Assembly (NCBI GenBank): GCA_963798505.1 | Contig: CAWCTX010000005.1 | Location: 930,001 to 994,000 of the forward strand | Direction of reading: 5' to 3' | DNA: 64,000 nt | Source of the DNA: CAVWSM01 sp963798505 | GTDB lineage: Bacteria; Actinomycetota; Actinomycetes; Jiangellales; Jiangellaceae | In this document: positions 29,488-38,114 of the stretch, piece by piece | Layout of the letters: each line of letters starts with the position of its first letter | Numbering within the stretch: position 1 is the first letter of the stretch | Program-made: the position numbers and the translations under genes | The notes under the pieces: model-generated | The model's input: the letters and a program-made list of their open reading frames with translations, nothing else | Databases searched by the model: none | Told to the model about the DNA's origin: nothing

Positions 29488-30638
29488 CAGGCGGCCCCGC
29501 CCTCGACATGCGAGGCGAGCAGCTCGACGAAGCGGTCGAACAGATAGGCGGCGTCGTGCGGGCCGGCCGCGGCCTCGGGGTGGTACTGCACGCTGAACGC
29601 CTTCAGGGCGCCGGCGGCGTCGCGCAGCTCGACACCTTCGACGACGTCGTCGTTGAGGCAGACGTGGCTGACCGTCGCCTCGCCGTACAGCGTCCGCGTC
29701 GGTGCAAAGTGCGGCGCGCCGGGCCACTGGATGGCAAACCCGTGGTTGTGTGCGGTGACCTCCACCTTGCCGGTGGTGCGGTCCTGCACGGGCTGGTTGA
29801 TGCCGCGGTGGCCGTACTTCAGCTTGTAGGTCTCGAATCCGAGCGCGCGCCCGAAGATCTGGTTGCCGAAGCAGATGCCGAAGAACGGCAGGTCGCGCTC
29901 GAGCGCACCCCGGACGACGTCAACCGGGTGGTCCTGCGTCTCGGGATCGCCGGGGCCGTTGGACATGAACAGGCCGTCCGGCCCGCGCTCGAGTACCTGC
30001 TCGATCGTCCATGACGCCGGGACCACGTGGACCTCGATGCCACGCTCGGCCATCCGGTGCGGCGTCATCGACTTGATGCCGAGATCCATGGCCACGACCG
30101 AGAACCGCTTGGGGCCGATGGCCGCGACGACGTACGGCTCATCGGTGGTGACGTCATCGGCGAGATCGGCGCCGACCATGTGCGGCGCCTGGAGCACCCG
30201 CTGCATCAGCGACGCGGGGTCACGCTCGACCGTGGAGATGCCCACCCGCATGGCGCCCCGCTCGCGCAGGTGCCGGGTCAGAGCGCGGGTGTCGATGCCG
30301 CTGATGCCCACCACGCCCTGCGCCTCGAGCTCCTGGTCAAGGCTGCGCTGCGCCCGCCAGCTGGACGGGCGCCGGGCCGGGTCACGTACGACATAGCCGG
30401 CGACCCAGATGCGCCCGGACTCGGGATCTTCGTCGTTGACACCGGTGTTGCCGATGTGCGGCGCGGTCTGCACGACGACCTGCCCGTGGTAGGACGGGTC
30501 GGTCAGCGTCTCCTGGTAGCCGGTCATGCCGGTGGCAAACACCGCCTCGCCGAAGGTCTCACCCTCGGCGCCGTAGGACTCGCCGCGGAACGTGCGGCCG
30601 TCCTCGAGCACGAGGATCGCGGGCTGGCGTCTCGACAC
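29487..30638 (-). CDS. carA: carbamoyl-phosphate synthase small subunit
   Basis: The glutamine amidotransferase subunit that supplies ammonia to CarB. The N-terminal domain begins SRRQPAILVLEDGRTFRGE. The class I amidotransferase site has the nucleophile Cys in LPFFGICFGNQIFGRALGF and the His-Glu pair in FSVQYHPEAAAGPHD. GTG 30638 has ggaagg upstream and gives the conserved N-terminus (383 aa). An ATG at 30692 overlaps the pyrC stop (ATGA) and would add 18 non-conserved residues; both are possible. Confidence 0.95.
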
Positions 30639-30688
30639 GGGGCTACCTTCCGTCGATAGGTTCGACGCTGGGTGCCCTTGCGTCGAAC

Positions 30689-32023
30689 TCATGCGAGCTT
30701 CCCGTCCAGGACGGTCGGCCGGCCGCGCAGGAATGTCGCGACCACCGCACCCGGCAGAGTCATGCCGGAGTACGGCGTGTTACGGCTGAGCGAGCTGAGC
30801 GACTCCGGTCGCACCTCGCGTTGCGCGGAGGGGTCGACGAGCACCAGGTTGGCCGGGGCGCCGACGGCCAGCGCGTCGCCGTGACCCGTGAGCCGGCCGA
30901 TGCGGGCCGGCCGGATCGACATGCGGTCGGCCACCCCGGCCCAGTCGAGCAACCCGGTGTCGACCATGGTCTGCTGCACCACCGCGAGCGCCGTCTCCAG
31001 ACCCAGCATCCCCATCGCGGCCGCGGCCCACTCGCACTCCTTGTCCTCCGCCGGATGCGGTGCATGGTCGGTGGCGACGACGTCGATGGTGCCGTCGGCG
31101 AGAGCGGCGCGCAGCGCCTCGACGTCGGCCGCGGTCCGGAGCGGCGGGTTGACCTTGAAGACGGGGTCGTAGGTCGCCGCCAGCTCGTCGGTGAGCAGCA
31201 GGTGGTGCGGCGTGACCTCGGCGGTGACCGCGATCCCGCGGGACTTGGCCCACCGGATGATCTCGACGCTGCCCGCGGTGGAGACGTGACACACGTGCAG
31301 CCGCGAACCGACGTGCCCAGCGAGCAGCACGTCGCGTGCGATCACCGCCTCCTCGGCGACGGCCGGCCAGCCCTGGAGCCCGAGTCGGGCCGATACCTCG
31401 CCCTCGTTCATCTGGGCGCCCTCGGTCAACCGCGTCTCCTGCGCGTGCTGCGCGACGACACCGTCGAACGCCTTGACGTATTCCAGAGCGCGCCGCATGA
31501 GCACCGCGTCGGACACGCACTTGCCGTCATCAGAAAACATGCGAACACGCGCAGCACTGTCGGCCATGGCACCGAGCTCGGCGAGCCGCTCCCCGGCCAG
31601 CCCGACGGTGACAGCGCCGACCGGCTGTACGTCGCAGTGGCCGGCTTCGCGGCCGAGCCGCCAGACCTGCTCGACCACGCCGGCGGTGTCGGCCACCGGG
31701 TCGGTGTTGGCCATGGCGTGCACGGCGGTGAACCCGCCCAATGCGGCCGCCTGCGAGCCGGATGCCACGGTCTCGGCGTCCTCGCGGCCGGGCTCGCGCA
31801 GGTGCGTGTGCAGATCGACCAGGCCCGGCAGCGCGACCAGCCCGTCGGCCTCGACCACCTCCGCGCCGGCGATCGACGCACCGGCACCGGCCTCGACGAT
31901 GCGACCGTCGCGCAGCAGCAGGTCGGTGGGCTCGCCGCCGAGCAGGCGGGCGCCGCGAACGACCACATCCGGTGATCGCGAAGGGTTGGCGCTCAAAAAC
32001 GCGGACGAAGTCTTCGTGATCAC
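30689..32023 (-). CDS. pyrC: dihydroorotase
   Basis: Closes carbamoyl-aspartate to dihydroorotate. A 444-aa amidohydrolase with the metal-binding DLHTHLREPGREDAETV, the loop MFSDDGKCVSDAVLM with the carboxylated-Lys neighbourhood, HVCHVSTAGSVE, and VATDHAPHPAEDKECEW. Type I dihydroorotase by these motifs. The GTG at 32023 overlaps the pyrB stop (GTGA). No extra gene lies between pyrC and carA, unlike many streptomycetes and mycobacteria. Confidence 0.96.
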   Translation of the reverse strand: MITKTSSAFLSANPSRSPDVVVRGARLLGGEPTDLLLRDGRIVEAGAGASIAGAEVVEADGLVALPGLVDLHTHLREPGREDAETVASGSQAAALGGFTAVHAMANTDPVADTAGVVEQVWRLGREAGHCDVQPVGAVTVGLAGERLAELGAMADSAARVRMFSDDGKCVSDAVLMRRALEYVKAFDGVVAQHAQETRLTEGAQMNEGEVSARLGLQGWPAVAEEAVIARDVLLAGHVGSRLHVCHVSTAGSVEIIRWAKSRGIAVTAEVTPHHLLLTDELAATYDPVFKVNPPLRTAADVEALRAALADGTIDVVATDHAPHPAEDKECEWAAAAMGMLGLETALAVVQQTMVDTGLLDWAGVADRMSIRPARIGRLTGHGDALAVGAPANLVLVDPSAQREVRPESLSSLSRNTPYSGMTLPGAVVATFLRGRPTVLDGKLA

Positions 32024-32940
32024 TGGGCAGCCCCTCCGAGCAGCAGGTAGAGGACGGCCATGCGTACGAGCACACCGTTGGCGACCTGCTCAACGATGAC
32101 CGACCGCTGCGCGTCCGCGGCATCGGCGGTGATCTCCAACCCGCGGTTCATCGGCCCGGGGTGCATGACAATCGAGTGGTCCTGCAGGAGGCCGAGGCGG
32201 CGTCCGTCGAGACCGTAGCGGCGGCTGTACTCGCGAGCGCTGGGGAAGAAGGCGGCGCTCATGCGCTCCCGCTGGACGCGCAGCATCATCACCGCGTCGG
32301 CCTTGGGCAGCTCCGCGTCGAAGTCGTAGGACACCTCGCACGGCCACGACTGCACGCCCACCGGCAACAGCGTCGGCGGGGCGACGAGCGTGACGTCGGC
32401 ACCCAGGGTGGCGAGGAGCAGCACGTTGGATCGGGCGACCCGGCTGTGCAGCACGTCGCCCACGATCAGGACACGACGTGAACTGAGTTCGCCGAGATGC
32501 TTCCGCATCGTGAACGCGTCGAGCAACGCCTGCGTCGGATGCTCGTGCGTGCCGTCGCCGGCGTTGACCACGCTGGCGCCGATCCAGCCGGAGTGGGCGA
32601 GCCGGTGCGGGGCGCCGCTGGCGGGATGCCGGATCACGACGGCGTCGGCGCCCATGGCCTGCAAGGTCAGCGCGGTGTCCTTGAGGCTCTCGCCCTTGGA
32701 GAGGCTCGACCCTTTGGCGGAGAAGTTGATGACGTCGGCGGACAGCCGCTTGGCTGCCGCCTCGAAGGAGATGCGGGTGCGCGTCGAGTCCTCGAAGAAC
32801 AGGTTGACGACGGTGCGACCGCGCAGCGTGGGCAGCTTCTTGACCGAGCGCTGGGTGACGCGGCCCATCTCCTCGGCGGTGTCGAGGATCGTGAGCGCCT
32901 CGTCGCGGGTGAGGTCGGCGGAGGACAGCAGGTGGCGCAT
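32020..32940 (-). CDS. pyrB: aspartate carbamoyltransferase catalytic subunit
   Basis: The committed step of pyrimidine synthesis: aspartate plus carbamoyl phosphate. The carbamoyl-phosphate loop VNLFFEDSTRTRISFEAA, the neighbouring-subunit loop NFSAKGSSLSKGESLKDT, HEHPTQALLDAFTM and MHPGPMNRGLEI are all present in 306 aa. No pyrI follows, as in other actinobacteria. ATG 32940 shares a base with the pyrR stop. Confidence 0.96.
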   Translation of the reverse strand: MRHLLSSADLTRDEALTILDTAEEMGRVTQRSVKKLPTLRGRTVVNLFFEDSTRTRISFEAAAKRLSADVINFSAKGSSLSKGESLKDTALTLQAMGADAVVIRHPASGAPHRLAHSGWIGASVVNAGDGTHEHPTQALLDAFTMRKHLGELSSRRVLIVGDVLHSRVARSNVLLLATLGADVTLVAPPTLLPVGVQSWPCEVSYDFDAELPKADAVMMLRVQRERMSAAFFPSAREYSRRYGLDGRRLGLLQDHSIVMHPGPMNRGLEITADAADAQRSVIVEQVANGVLVRMAVLYLLLGGAAQ

Positions 32941-33539
32941 CAGTCGGTCTCCTCCGTCTTGGCCAGGCCGACGGCGTCGACGCCATCGAGCTCTTCCACG
33001 AGCACGCGCACGGTCTCGGTCAGAGCGGTGGGCAGGTTCTTGCCGACGTAGTCGGCGCGGATGGGCAGCTGCCGGTGTCCGCGGTCGACGAGGACGGCAA
33101 GCTGCACCGCGCTGGGCCGCCCGACGTCGTCGAGAGCAGTCAGCGCGGCCCGCACGGTGCGACCGGAGAACAGGACGTCGTCAACGAGTACGACGACGTG
33201 CCCGTCGACCCCGGTGGGCGGGATGTCGGTGTGTTCGAGGGCGCGGGCCGGGCGCAGCCGGAGGTCGTCGCGATACATCGTGACGTCCAGCGAGCCCACG
33301 GGGACGTGTCGCCCCTCGACAGCGTCGATGCGCTCGGCGATGCGCCGGGCGAGCGGGACGCCACGGGTCGGGATGCCGAGCAGGACGAGCTGGTCGGCGC
33401 CGCGGTTTCGCTCCAGGATCTCGTGCGCGATGCGCGTCAGCGCCCGGGAGATGTCGGAAGCGTCGAGGACGCTGTGACCGCCGGGGGACGCTCGGCCCGG
33501 ACCGGCTGCGGGCGGCTGCCCGGACAATGGTGCAGACAT
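32940..33539 (-). CDS. pyrR: PyrR bifunctional pyrimidine regulator / uracil phosphoribosyltransferase
   Basis: Binds pyr mRNA when UMP is high and also has uracil phosphoribosyltransferase activity. The PRPP motif is VVVLVDDVLFSGRTVRAAL and the substrate loop LVLLGIPTRGVPLARRIAER. The basic region (GSLDVTMYRDDLRLRPAR) is the RNA-binding face in the family. At 199 aa it has an extra 20-residue N-terminus (Pro/Gly-rich) before LDASDISRALTRIAHEIL. First gene of the pyr operon, directly behind its probable RNA target. Confidence 0.95.
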   Translation of the reverse strand: MSAPLSGQPPAAGPGRASPGGHSVLDASDISRALTRIAHEILERNRGADQLVLLGIPTRGVPLARRIAERIDAVEGRHVPVGSLDVTMYRDDLRLRPARALEHTDIPPTGVDGHVVVLVDDVLFSGRTVRAALTALDDVGRPSAVQLAVLVDRGHRQLPIRADYVGKNLPTALTETVRVLVEELDGVDAVGLAKTEETD

Positions 33540-33545
33540 ACGACA

Positions 33546-33579
33546 AAGACCCCCTTCCCCGCCTCACAGGACGGGTCTT
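33546..33579 (-). promoter_or_regulatory. PyrR-binding leader hairpin
   Basis: On the minus strand the leader folds as AAGACCC (33579-33573) pairing with GGGTCTT (33552-33546), enclosing GTCCTGTGAGGCGGG. The loop matches the known PyrR recognition pattern of UCC-N-G-N-GAGGC type. The purine-rich ribosome-binding region of pyrR (GGAAGGGGG) lies in the 3' arm. The hairpin ends seven bases before the ATG. This arrangement fits PyrR-dependent translational repression as described in Mycobacterium smegmatis, rather than attenuation. Confidence 0.75.
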
Positions 33580-33784
33580 AAAGGACGTCGGACGCGGCTA
33601 GCGTACCAAGAGCATTCGAGCGGCGATCAACGAATGACAATGCACCGATCTTGGGTGTGGAGGCGAGCACGACGACCTATTGTCGGGGGACACATGCAGG
33701 CCTTGGCGTTGACGCGGCGACACGGGCGGGCTTACCGTCCGGGGATTACGTCGCGCTAGCGCGAGGCGTTGGGCTGGGGGGGCC

Positions 33785-34321
33785 ATGGCAAGGGATTTCG
33801 CAAGGGCTGTCGGTGCTCGCCTGCGGGCGATCCGGCAGCAGCAGGGCTTGTCCCTGCACGGCGTCGAGCAGCGCTCCGACGGCGCCTGGAAGGCCGTCGT
33901 CGTCGGATCGTACGAGCGCGGCGACCGGGCGATCTCCGTCCAGCGGCTCTCCGAGCTGGCCGAGTTCTACGGAATCCCGGTTTCTGAGCTGCTCCCGGGC
34001 CGGGCGGCCAACACGGGTCCGGCACCAGGCTCCGGGCGGGTGATCCTCGACCTGCAGCGCCTTGCCGCGGTGCCCCGGGACGATGCAGCCCCGCTGGCCA
34101 GGTTCGTGGGGGCGATCCAGGCCCGGCGCGGCGACTACAACGGGCGGGTGCTCACGATCCGCCGTGACGACATCCAGACCTTGGCGCTGCTCTACGACGA
34201 GTCGCCGGCCTCGGTCATCGAGCGGCTCGTCGGATGGGGCGTGCTCGGCCAGCCGACGTCGGGCAGCCTGCCGGAGCCGCGGAAGGGCGTCGCCGGACCG
34301 TCGGCTGGCCGCCTGCGCTAA
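33785..34321 (+). CDS. bldD: BldD-type developmental regulator, c-di-GMP binding
   Basis: A 178-aa transcription factor. The N-terminal helix-turn-helix (VGARLRAIRQQQGLSLHGVE, then SYERGDRAISVQRLSELAEF) is an XRE/Cro type domain. The C-terminal domain has the cyclic-di-GMP signature RGD-X8-RXXD intact at Arg115-Gly116-Asp117 and Arg126-Asp129. In Streptomyces, c-di-GMP bridges a BldD dimer and represses sporulation genes. ATG 33785 begins MARDFARAVG. It diverges from pyrR and its TAA overlaps the nusB stop tail-to-tail. Confidence 0.94.
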   Translation: MARDFARAVGARLRAIRQQQGLSLHGVEQRSDGAWKAVVVGSYERGDRAISVQRLSELAEFYGIPVSELLPGRAANTGPAPGSGRVILDLQRLAAVPRDDAAPLARFVGAIQARRGDYNGRVLTIRRDDIQTLALLYDESPASVIERLVGWGVLGQPTSGSLPEPRKGVAGPSAGRLR

Positions 34322-34758
34322 GGCGCCGGATCGGGCGACGCCTGGCCCTGGCCGGACAGCTGCGGCTTGAGGGCCATGATGCGGCCGAGCAGGCCGTTGA
34401 CGAACGCCGGCGACTCGTCGGTCGACAACTCGGTCGCGATGTCGACTGCCTGGCTCACCGCGACCACGTCGGGGATGTCGTCGCGGTAGAGGAGCTCGTA
34501 GACCCCGATGCGCAGCAGGTTGCGATCGACGGCCGGCATGCGGTCGATCGTCCAGCCGACCGAGTAGGTCTCGAGCAGATCGTCGATGCGCCGCTGGTGC
34601 GCAACCACGCCGTCCACGAGCTCGCTGACGTACGGGTTGAGCGGTTGCTCGGCGGCGGCGACCCGCTCGGCGAGTATCGACCCGAGCGGCAGACCGCGGA
34701 CGTCGGACTCGAACAGGATGTCCAGAGCCCGCTTCCGCGCCTTGGTGCGTGCAGCCAT
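34318..34758 (-). CDS. nusB: transcription antitermination factor NusB
   Basis: A 146-aa all-helical RNA-binding protein that works with NusE (S10) on boxA in rRNA transcription. The basic N-terminus ARTKARKRALDILFESDVRG and MPAVDRNLLRIGVYELLYRD, PDVVAVSQAVDIATELST and PAFVNGLLGRIM are family-diagnostic. It lies nine bases after efp, the conserved efp-nusB pair of bacteria. Confidence 0.95.
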   Translation of the reverse strand: MAARTKARKRALDILFESDVRGLPLGSILAERVAAAEQPLNPYVSELVDGVVAHQRRIDDLLETYSVGWTIDRMPAVDRNLLRIGVYELLYRDDIPDVVAVSQAVDIATELSTDESPAFVNGLLGRIMALKPQLSGQGQASPDPAP

Positions 34759-34767
34759 CGCCGCGGG

Positions 34768-35328
34768 TCAGTTGGCGCGGCCGAGGTAGGACCCGTCGCG
34801 GGTATCCACCTTGACCTTCTCGCCGGTCGTGATGAACAGCGGGACCTGGAGCTCGTAGCCGGTCTCCAGCCGGGCCGGCTTGTTGCCGCCGGTGGAGCGG
34901 TCGCCCTGCAAGCCCGGCTCGGTGTAGTCGATCGTGAGCACGACCGACGCGGGCAGCTCGACGAACAGCGGGGCGCCCTCGTGCAGCCCGACGACGGCCC
35001 CCTGGTTCTCCAGCATGAAGTGCTCGGCCTCACCGACGGTCGCGGCCGGGATGTGCAGCTGGTCGTACGACTGGTTGTCCATGAACACGAAGTCGTCGCC
35101 ATCGCGGTAGAGGTACTGCATGTCGCGCTTGTCGACAGTGGCGGTCTCGACCTTGACGCCCGCGTTGAACGTCTTGTCGACCACCTTGCCGGACAGGACG
35201 TGCTTGAGCTTGGTCCGCACGAAGGCCGGGCCCTTGCCGGGCTTGACGTGCTGGAACTCGACGACGGTCCAGAGCTCGTTGTCGAGGCTGAGCACGAGAC
35301 CGTTCTTCAGGTCGTTGGTCGTGGCCAC
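34768..35328 (-). CDS. efp: translation elongation factor P
   Basis: Relieves ribosome stalling at polyproline. Three domains over 186 aa: the KOW-like N-domain (MATTNDLKNGLVLSLDNELW), the OB domain, and the C-terminal OB ending DTRDGSYLGRAN. The tip loop reads VKPGKGPAF with Lys32 at the modified position; actinobacterial EF-P has an unmodified lysine in a PGKGP loop. No EpmA/EpmB-type gene is in the window. GTG 35328 follows aaagg. Confidence 0.96.
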   Translation of the reverse strand: MATTNDLKNGLVLSLDNELWTVVEFQHVKPGKGPAFVRTKLKHVLSGKVVDKTFNAGVKVETATVDKRDMQYLYRDGDDFVFMDNQSYDQLHIPAATVGEAEHFMLENQGAVVGLHEGAPLFVELPASVVLTIDYTEPGLQGDRSTGGNKPARLETGYELQVPLFITTGEKVKVDTRDGSYLGRAN

Positions 35329-35382
35329 GAAGGCGCCTTTCGTACGTATCTCGGAGCCGCCGACGAGCCGTCCTTGCGGGAC

Positions 35383-36477
35383 TCAGCCCGGGCAGACCAG
35401 CAGCTCCTTGGTGAATGTCGTGAGCAACTCGGTGCCGCCGTCGGCAGTGTCGCGGACCACGAGGGTGTCCTCGATCCGGACGCCGCCACGCCCCGGGAGA
35501 TAGACCCCCGGCTCGACGGTTACCGGCATGCGATCTTCGAGTCTACCTGGCGCCGAGTAGCCCAAGGTCGGTGCCTCGTGGATCTCGAGGCCGACGCCGT
35601 GGCCCAGCCCGTGCGGGAAATGGTCGCCGTGACCGGCGTCGCTGATCACCGATCGCGCGGCGGCATCGACGGCGATGCACTCGGCGCCGGGGGCCAGCGC
35701 CTCCCGGCCGGCCCGCTGGGCGGCGGCCACCAGGTCGTACACCTCGCGCTGCCAGTCGGCCGGGTCGGCACCGACGACGACCGTGCGGGTGCAGTCGGCG
35801 TGGTAGCCGCCGACCTGGGCGCCGAAGTCGATCTTGAGGAAGTCGCCGCGCTCGACCGGCCGGCCGGCGGCCCGGTGGTGCGGGATCGCGCTGTCGGGCC
35901 CGGTGGCGACGATCGTGTCGAAGGCGATGCCGTCGGCGCCGTGGGCGTACATGCGGGCCTCGAGGTCACGGGCGATCTCGGACTCGGTGCGGCCGAGCAG
36001 TGGGCCGTCGAGGATCTCTTGAAGTGCCCGGGTCGACACGGCGCACGCCTCGCGCAGTGCGGCGATCTCCACGTCGTCCTTGACCTGGCGGAGCCCCTCG
36101 ACCGGGCGGCGCATCGGCACGAGGTCCTGGCCGGCCGCGTCGGTGAGCTTGTCGGCCAGCTCGAGGGTGACCTCGTGCTCCTCGGCCCCGAGGGCGGTCA
36201 CGCCGTTCTTGCCGGCCCGCTCGGCGAGGTCGGTCGCGACGTGCCGGGTCACCAGCAGCTCGACATCCGGCGCCTGCTCGGCGGCCTGGGTGGCGTAGCG
36301 ACCATCCGTGGCGAGCACCGCATCCCCGGACGCGGTGAGCAACAGTGCGGCGTTGCTGCTGCTCAGCCCGGTGAGGTAGCGAACATTGACGAGGCGGGTG
36401 ATCAGCGCCGCGTCGACCGGCAGGTCGGCGAGCAGGGCGGCGAGCCGGGCGCGCCGGCGAGCGTGGGTGTCGGGCAC
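35383..36477 (-). CDS. pepP: Xaa-Pro aminopeptidase (M24B)
   Basis: A creatinase-fold metallopeptidase that removes N-terminal residues next to proline. The dinuclear metal ligands are in order: KIDFGAQVGGYHADCTRTVV (two Asp), HGLGHGVGLEIHEAPTLG (His), PVTVEPGVYLPGRGG (Glu) and VRIEDTLVV (Glu). The N-terminal domain (DAALITRLVNVRYLTGLSSS) is also typical. The GTG at 36477 (364 aa) gives the conserved start; a GTG at 36498 lacks a ribosome site. The pepP-efp-nusB order is conserved. Confidence 0.92.
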   Translation of the reverse strand: MPDTHARRRARLAALLADLPVDAALITRLVNVRYLTGLSSSNAALLLTASGDAVLATDGRYATQAAEQAPDVELLVTRHVATDLAERAGKNGVTALGAEEHEVTLELADKLTDAAGQDLVPMRRPVEGLRQVKDDVEIAALREACAVSTRALQEILDGPLLGRTESEIARDLEARMYAHGADGIAFDTIVATGPDSAIPHHRAAGRPVERGDFLKIDFGAQVGGYHADCTRTVVVGADPADWQREVYDLVAAAQRAGREALAPGAECIAVDAAARSVISDAGHGDHFPHGLGHGVGLEIHEAPTLGYSAPGRLEDRMPVTVEPGVYLPGRGGVRIEDTLVVRDTADGGTELLTTFTKELLVCPG

Positions 36478-36520
36478 GCGTGGCAGCCTAACGCGCACGG
36501 CGGCGGGCGTCCCACACAGA

Positions 36521-36581
36521 GTTGATCATGGCAATGGCGTGATCATTCCTTAAGTTTGATCACGTCTTCGCCATGATCAAC
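36521..36581. repeat. palindromic element B at the aroQ 3' end
   Basis: A 61-base nested palindrome. Outer arms GTTGATCATGGC (36521-36532) and GCCATGATCAAC (36570-36581) are a perfect 12-bp match. Inner arms CGTGATCA (36538-36545) and TGATCACG (36557-36564) are a perfect 8-bp match around the loop TTCCTTAAGTT. The right side encodes the last 12 residues and the stop codon of aroQ. Probably a terminator-like dispersed element. Confidence 0.75.
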
Positions 36582-37031
36582 AGGTGAGGGGGTGTCGGCG
36601 AGTGCACGCAGCGCCAGGTCGTACGACCCGAGGCCGAACCCGGCGATCGTCCCGGTGGCGACGCCGGCGACGACGCTCGTGTGCCGGAACTCCTCGCGGG
36701 CGGCCGGGTTGGTGATGTGCACCTCGATGAGGGGGGCGGTGAGCTGGGTGCAGGCGTCGCGCAGCGCGTAGGAGTAGTGCGTGAAGGCGGCCGGATTGAG
36801 CACCACTGGCGTCCGGCTGTCCGCCGCCTCGTGCAGCCAGCCGACGAGCTCGGCCTCGTCGTCGGTCTGCCGAACCTCGACGTCCAGACCGAGCTCCTTG
36901 CCGAGCCGCGTGCACCGCTCGACCAGGTCCGCGTGCGTCGCCGAGCCGTACACCTCGGGCTCGCGCACGCCGAGCCGACCCAGGTTGGGGCCGTTGAGTA
37001 CGAGCACGCGTACGGGCTCTGGCCTGCTCAC
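36543..37031 (-). CDS. aroQ: 3-dehydroquinate dehydratase, type II
   Basis: Third step of the shikimate pathway. Active-site residues: VLNGPNLGRLGVREPEVYG with the catalytic tyrosine, VLNPAAFTHYSYALRDA with conserved Asn and the Ala-Phe-Thr-His stretch, and VHITNPAAREEFRHTSVVAG with the catalytic histidine region. The normal enzyme ends about GFGLGSYDLALRALAD (residue 146); here a tail of VDHGEDVIKLKE follows, encoded by palindromic element B. The GTG start overlaps the aroB stop. Confidence 0.94.
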   Translation of the reverse strand: MSRPEPVRVLVLNGPNLGRLGVREPEVYGSATHADLVERCTRLGKELGLDVEVRQTDDEAELVGWLHEAADSRTPVVLNPAAFTHYSYALRDACTQLTAPLIEVHITNPAAREEFRHTSVVAGVATGTIAGFGLGSYDLALRALADTPSPVDHGEDVIKLKE

Positions 37032-38114
37032 CTGGACACCTCCGCATAGGCCGCCGCCAGCAGCTGCGGGTCAGGCGAGTCGAGGATGGTCGGCTTGGCC
37101 AGGCCGTCGAGGACCACGAAGCGCAGCCGGTCACCGCGCGCCTTCTTGTCGACCCGCATCGCATCCAGCAGGTGTGGCCACGCGTCGGCGCCGCGCTCGT
37201 ACGACGTTGGCAGGCCGAGCAGCTGCAGCACCTGACGGTGCCGGTCGGCGGTCTCGTCGTCGAGGCGCCCGGCAAGCCTGGCCAGCTCGGCGGCGAAGAC
37301 CATGCCGATGGAGACGGCCGCGCCGTGGCGCCACCGGTAGCGCTCGACGCGCTCGATCGCGTGGCCGAGCGTGTGGCCGTAGTTGAGGACCTCGCGCAGG
37401 CCGGTCTCGCGCAAGTCCTGGCCGACCACTTCGGCCTTGACCCGGATCGACCGCTCGAAGATCTCGCGGGTGTGCCGGCCGTCGGGCGCCATCGTTCCGG
37501 CCGGGTCCGACTCGACGAGGTCGAGGATGACCGGGTCGGCGATGAAGCCGTGCTTGACCACCTCTGCGAGGCCGGTGACGTAGTCGTGCGTTGGCAGCGA
37601 CACCAGCGTGTTGAGGTCGCAGAGCACGCCCGCCGGCGGGTGGAACGCGCCGACGAGGTTCTTGCCCTCGGCGGTGTTGATGCCGGTCTTGCCGCCGATC
37701 GCGGCGTCGTTCATGGCCGCGCACGGTGGTCGGGATGTGTACGACCTTCACGCCACGCAGCCAGGTGGCCGCCACGAACCCGGCCAGGTCGGTCGTGGCG
37801 CCGCCACCGACGCCGACTATGGCGTCGGACCGGGTGAACCCCGCCTGGCCGAGCGCGGCCCAGCAGAACGCGGCGACCTCGGCGGACTTGGCGTCCTCGG
37901 CGTCGGGCACCTCGATGACGATGGCCTCGTAGCCCTGCTCGAGCAGGTCACCGCGGATCGCGTCGCCGGTGGCGCGCAGCGCCTGCGGGTGGATCACGGC
38001 GACCCGCACCGCGTCGGGGCCGAGCAGGCCGGGCAGCTCGCCAAGCAGCCCCTCGCCGACGACCACGTCGTACGGCTGCGCGCCGCCGACCCGGATGCGC
38101 GTCGCGTCGCTCAT
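37028..38114 (-). CDS. aroB: 3-dehydroquinate synthase (one frameshift)
   Basis: Converts DAHP to 3-dehydroquinate using NAD and a metal. The N-terminal part runs to LRGVKVVHIPTTVRG with the NAD loop VGVGGGATTDLAGFVAATWL. Near 37716 the frame slips by one base and continues NDAAIGGKTGINTAEGKN, with metal ligands in TGLAEVVKHGFIAD and NYGHTLGHAIE. The two halves join where the family reads IPTT-L-x-x-VDAAVGGKTG, so nothing else is missing. ATG 38114 lies just inside the aroK reading frame. Confidence 0.92.

Noticed and set aside
30639..30692. ATG at 30692 as the carA start (ATGA overlap with pyrC)
   Set aside because: The extra 18 residues are not conserved, and the GTG at 30638 has a better ribosome site; kept only as an alternative.
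33672..33695. Possible fragment of palindromic element A upstream of bldD (gacctattg ... gggggacac)
   Set aside because: Only two short blocks match and neither the 17-base core nor the paired arms are complete; chance similarity is as likely.
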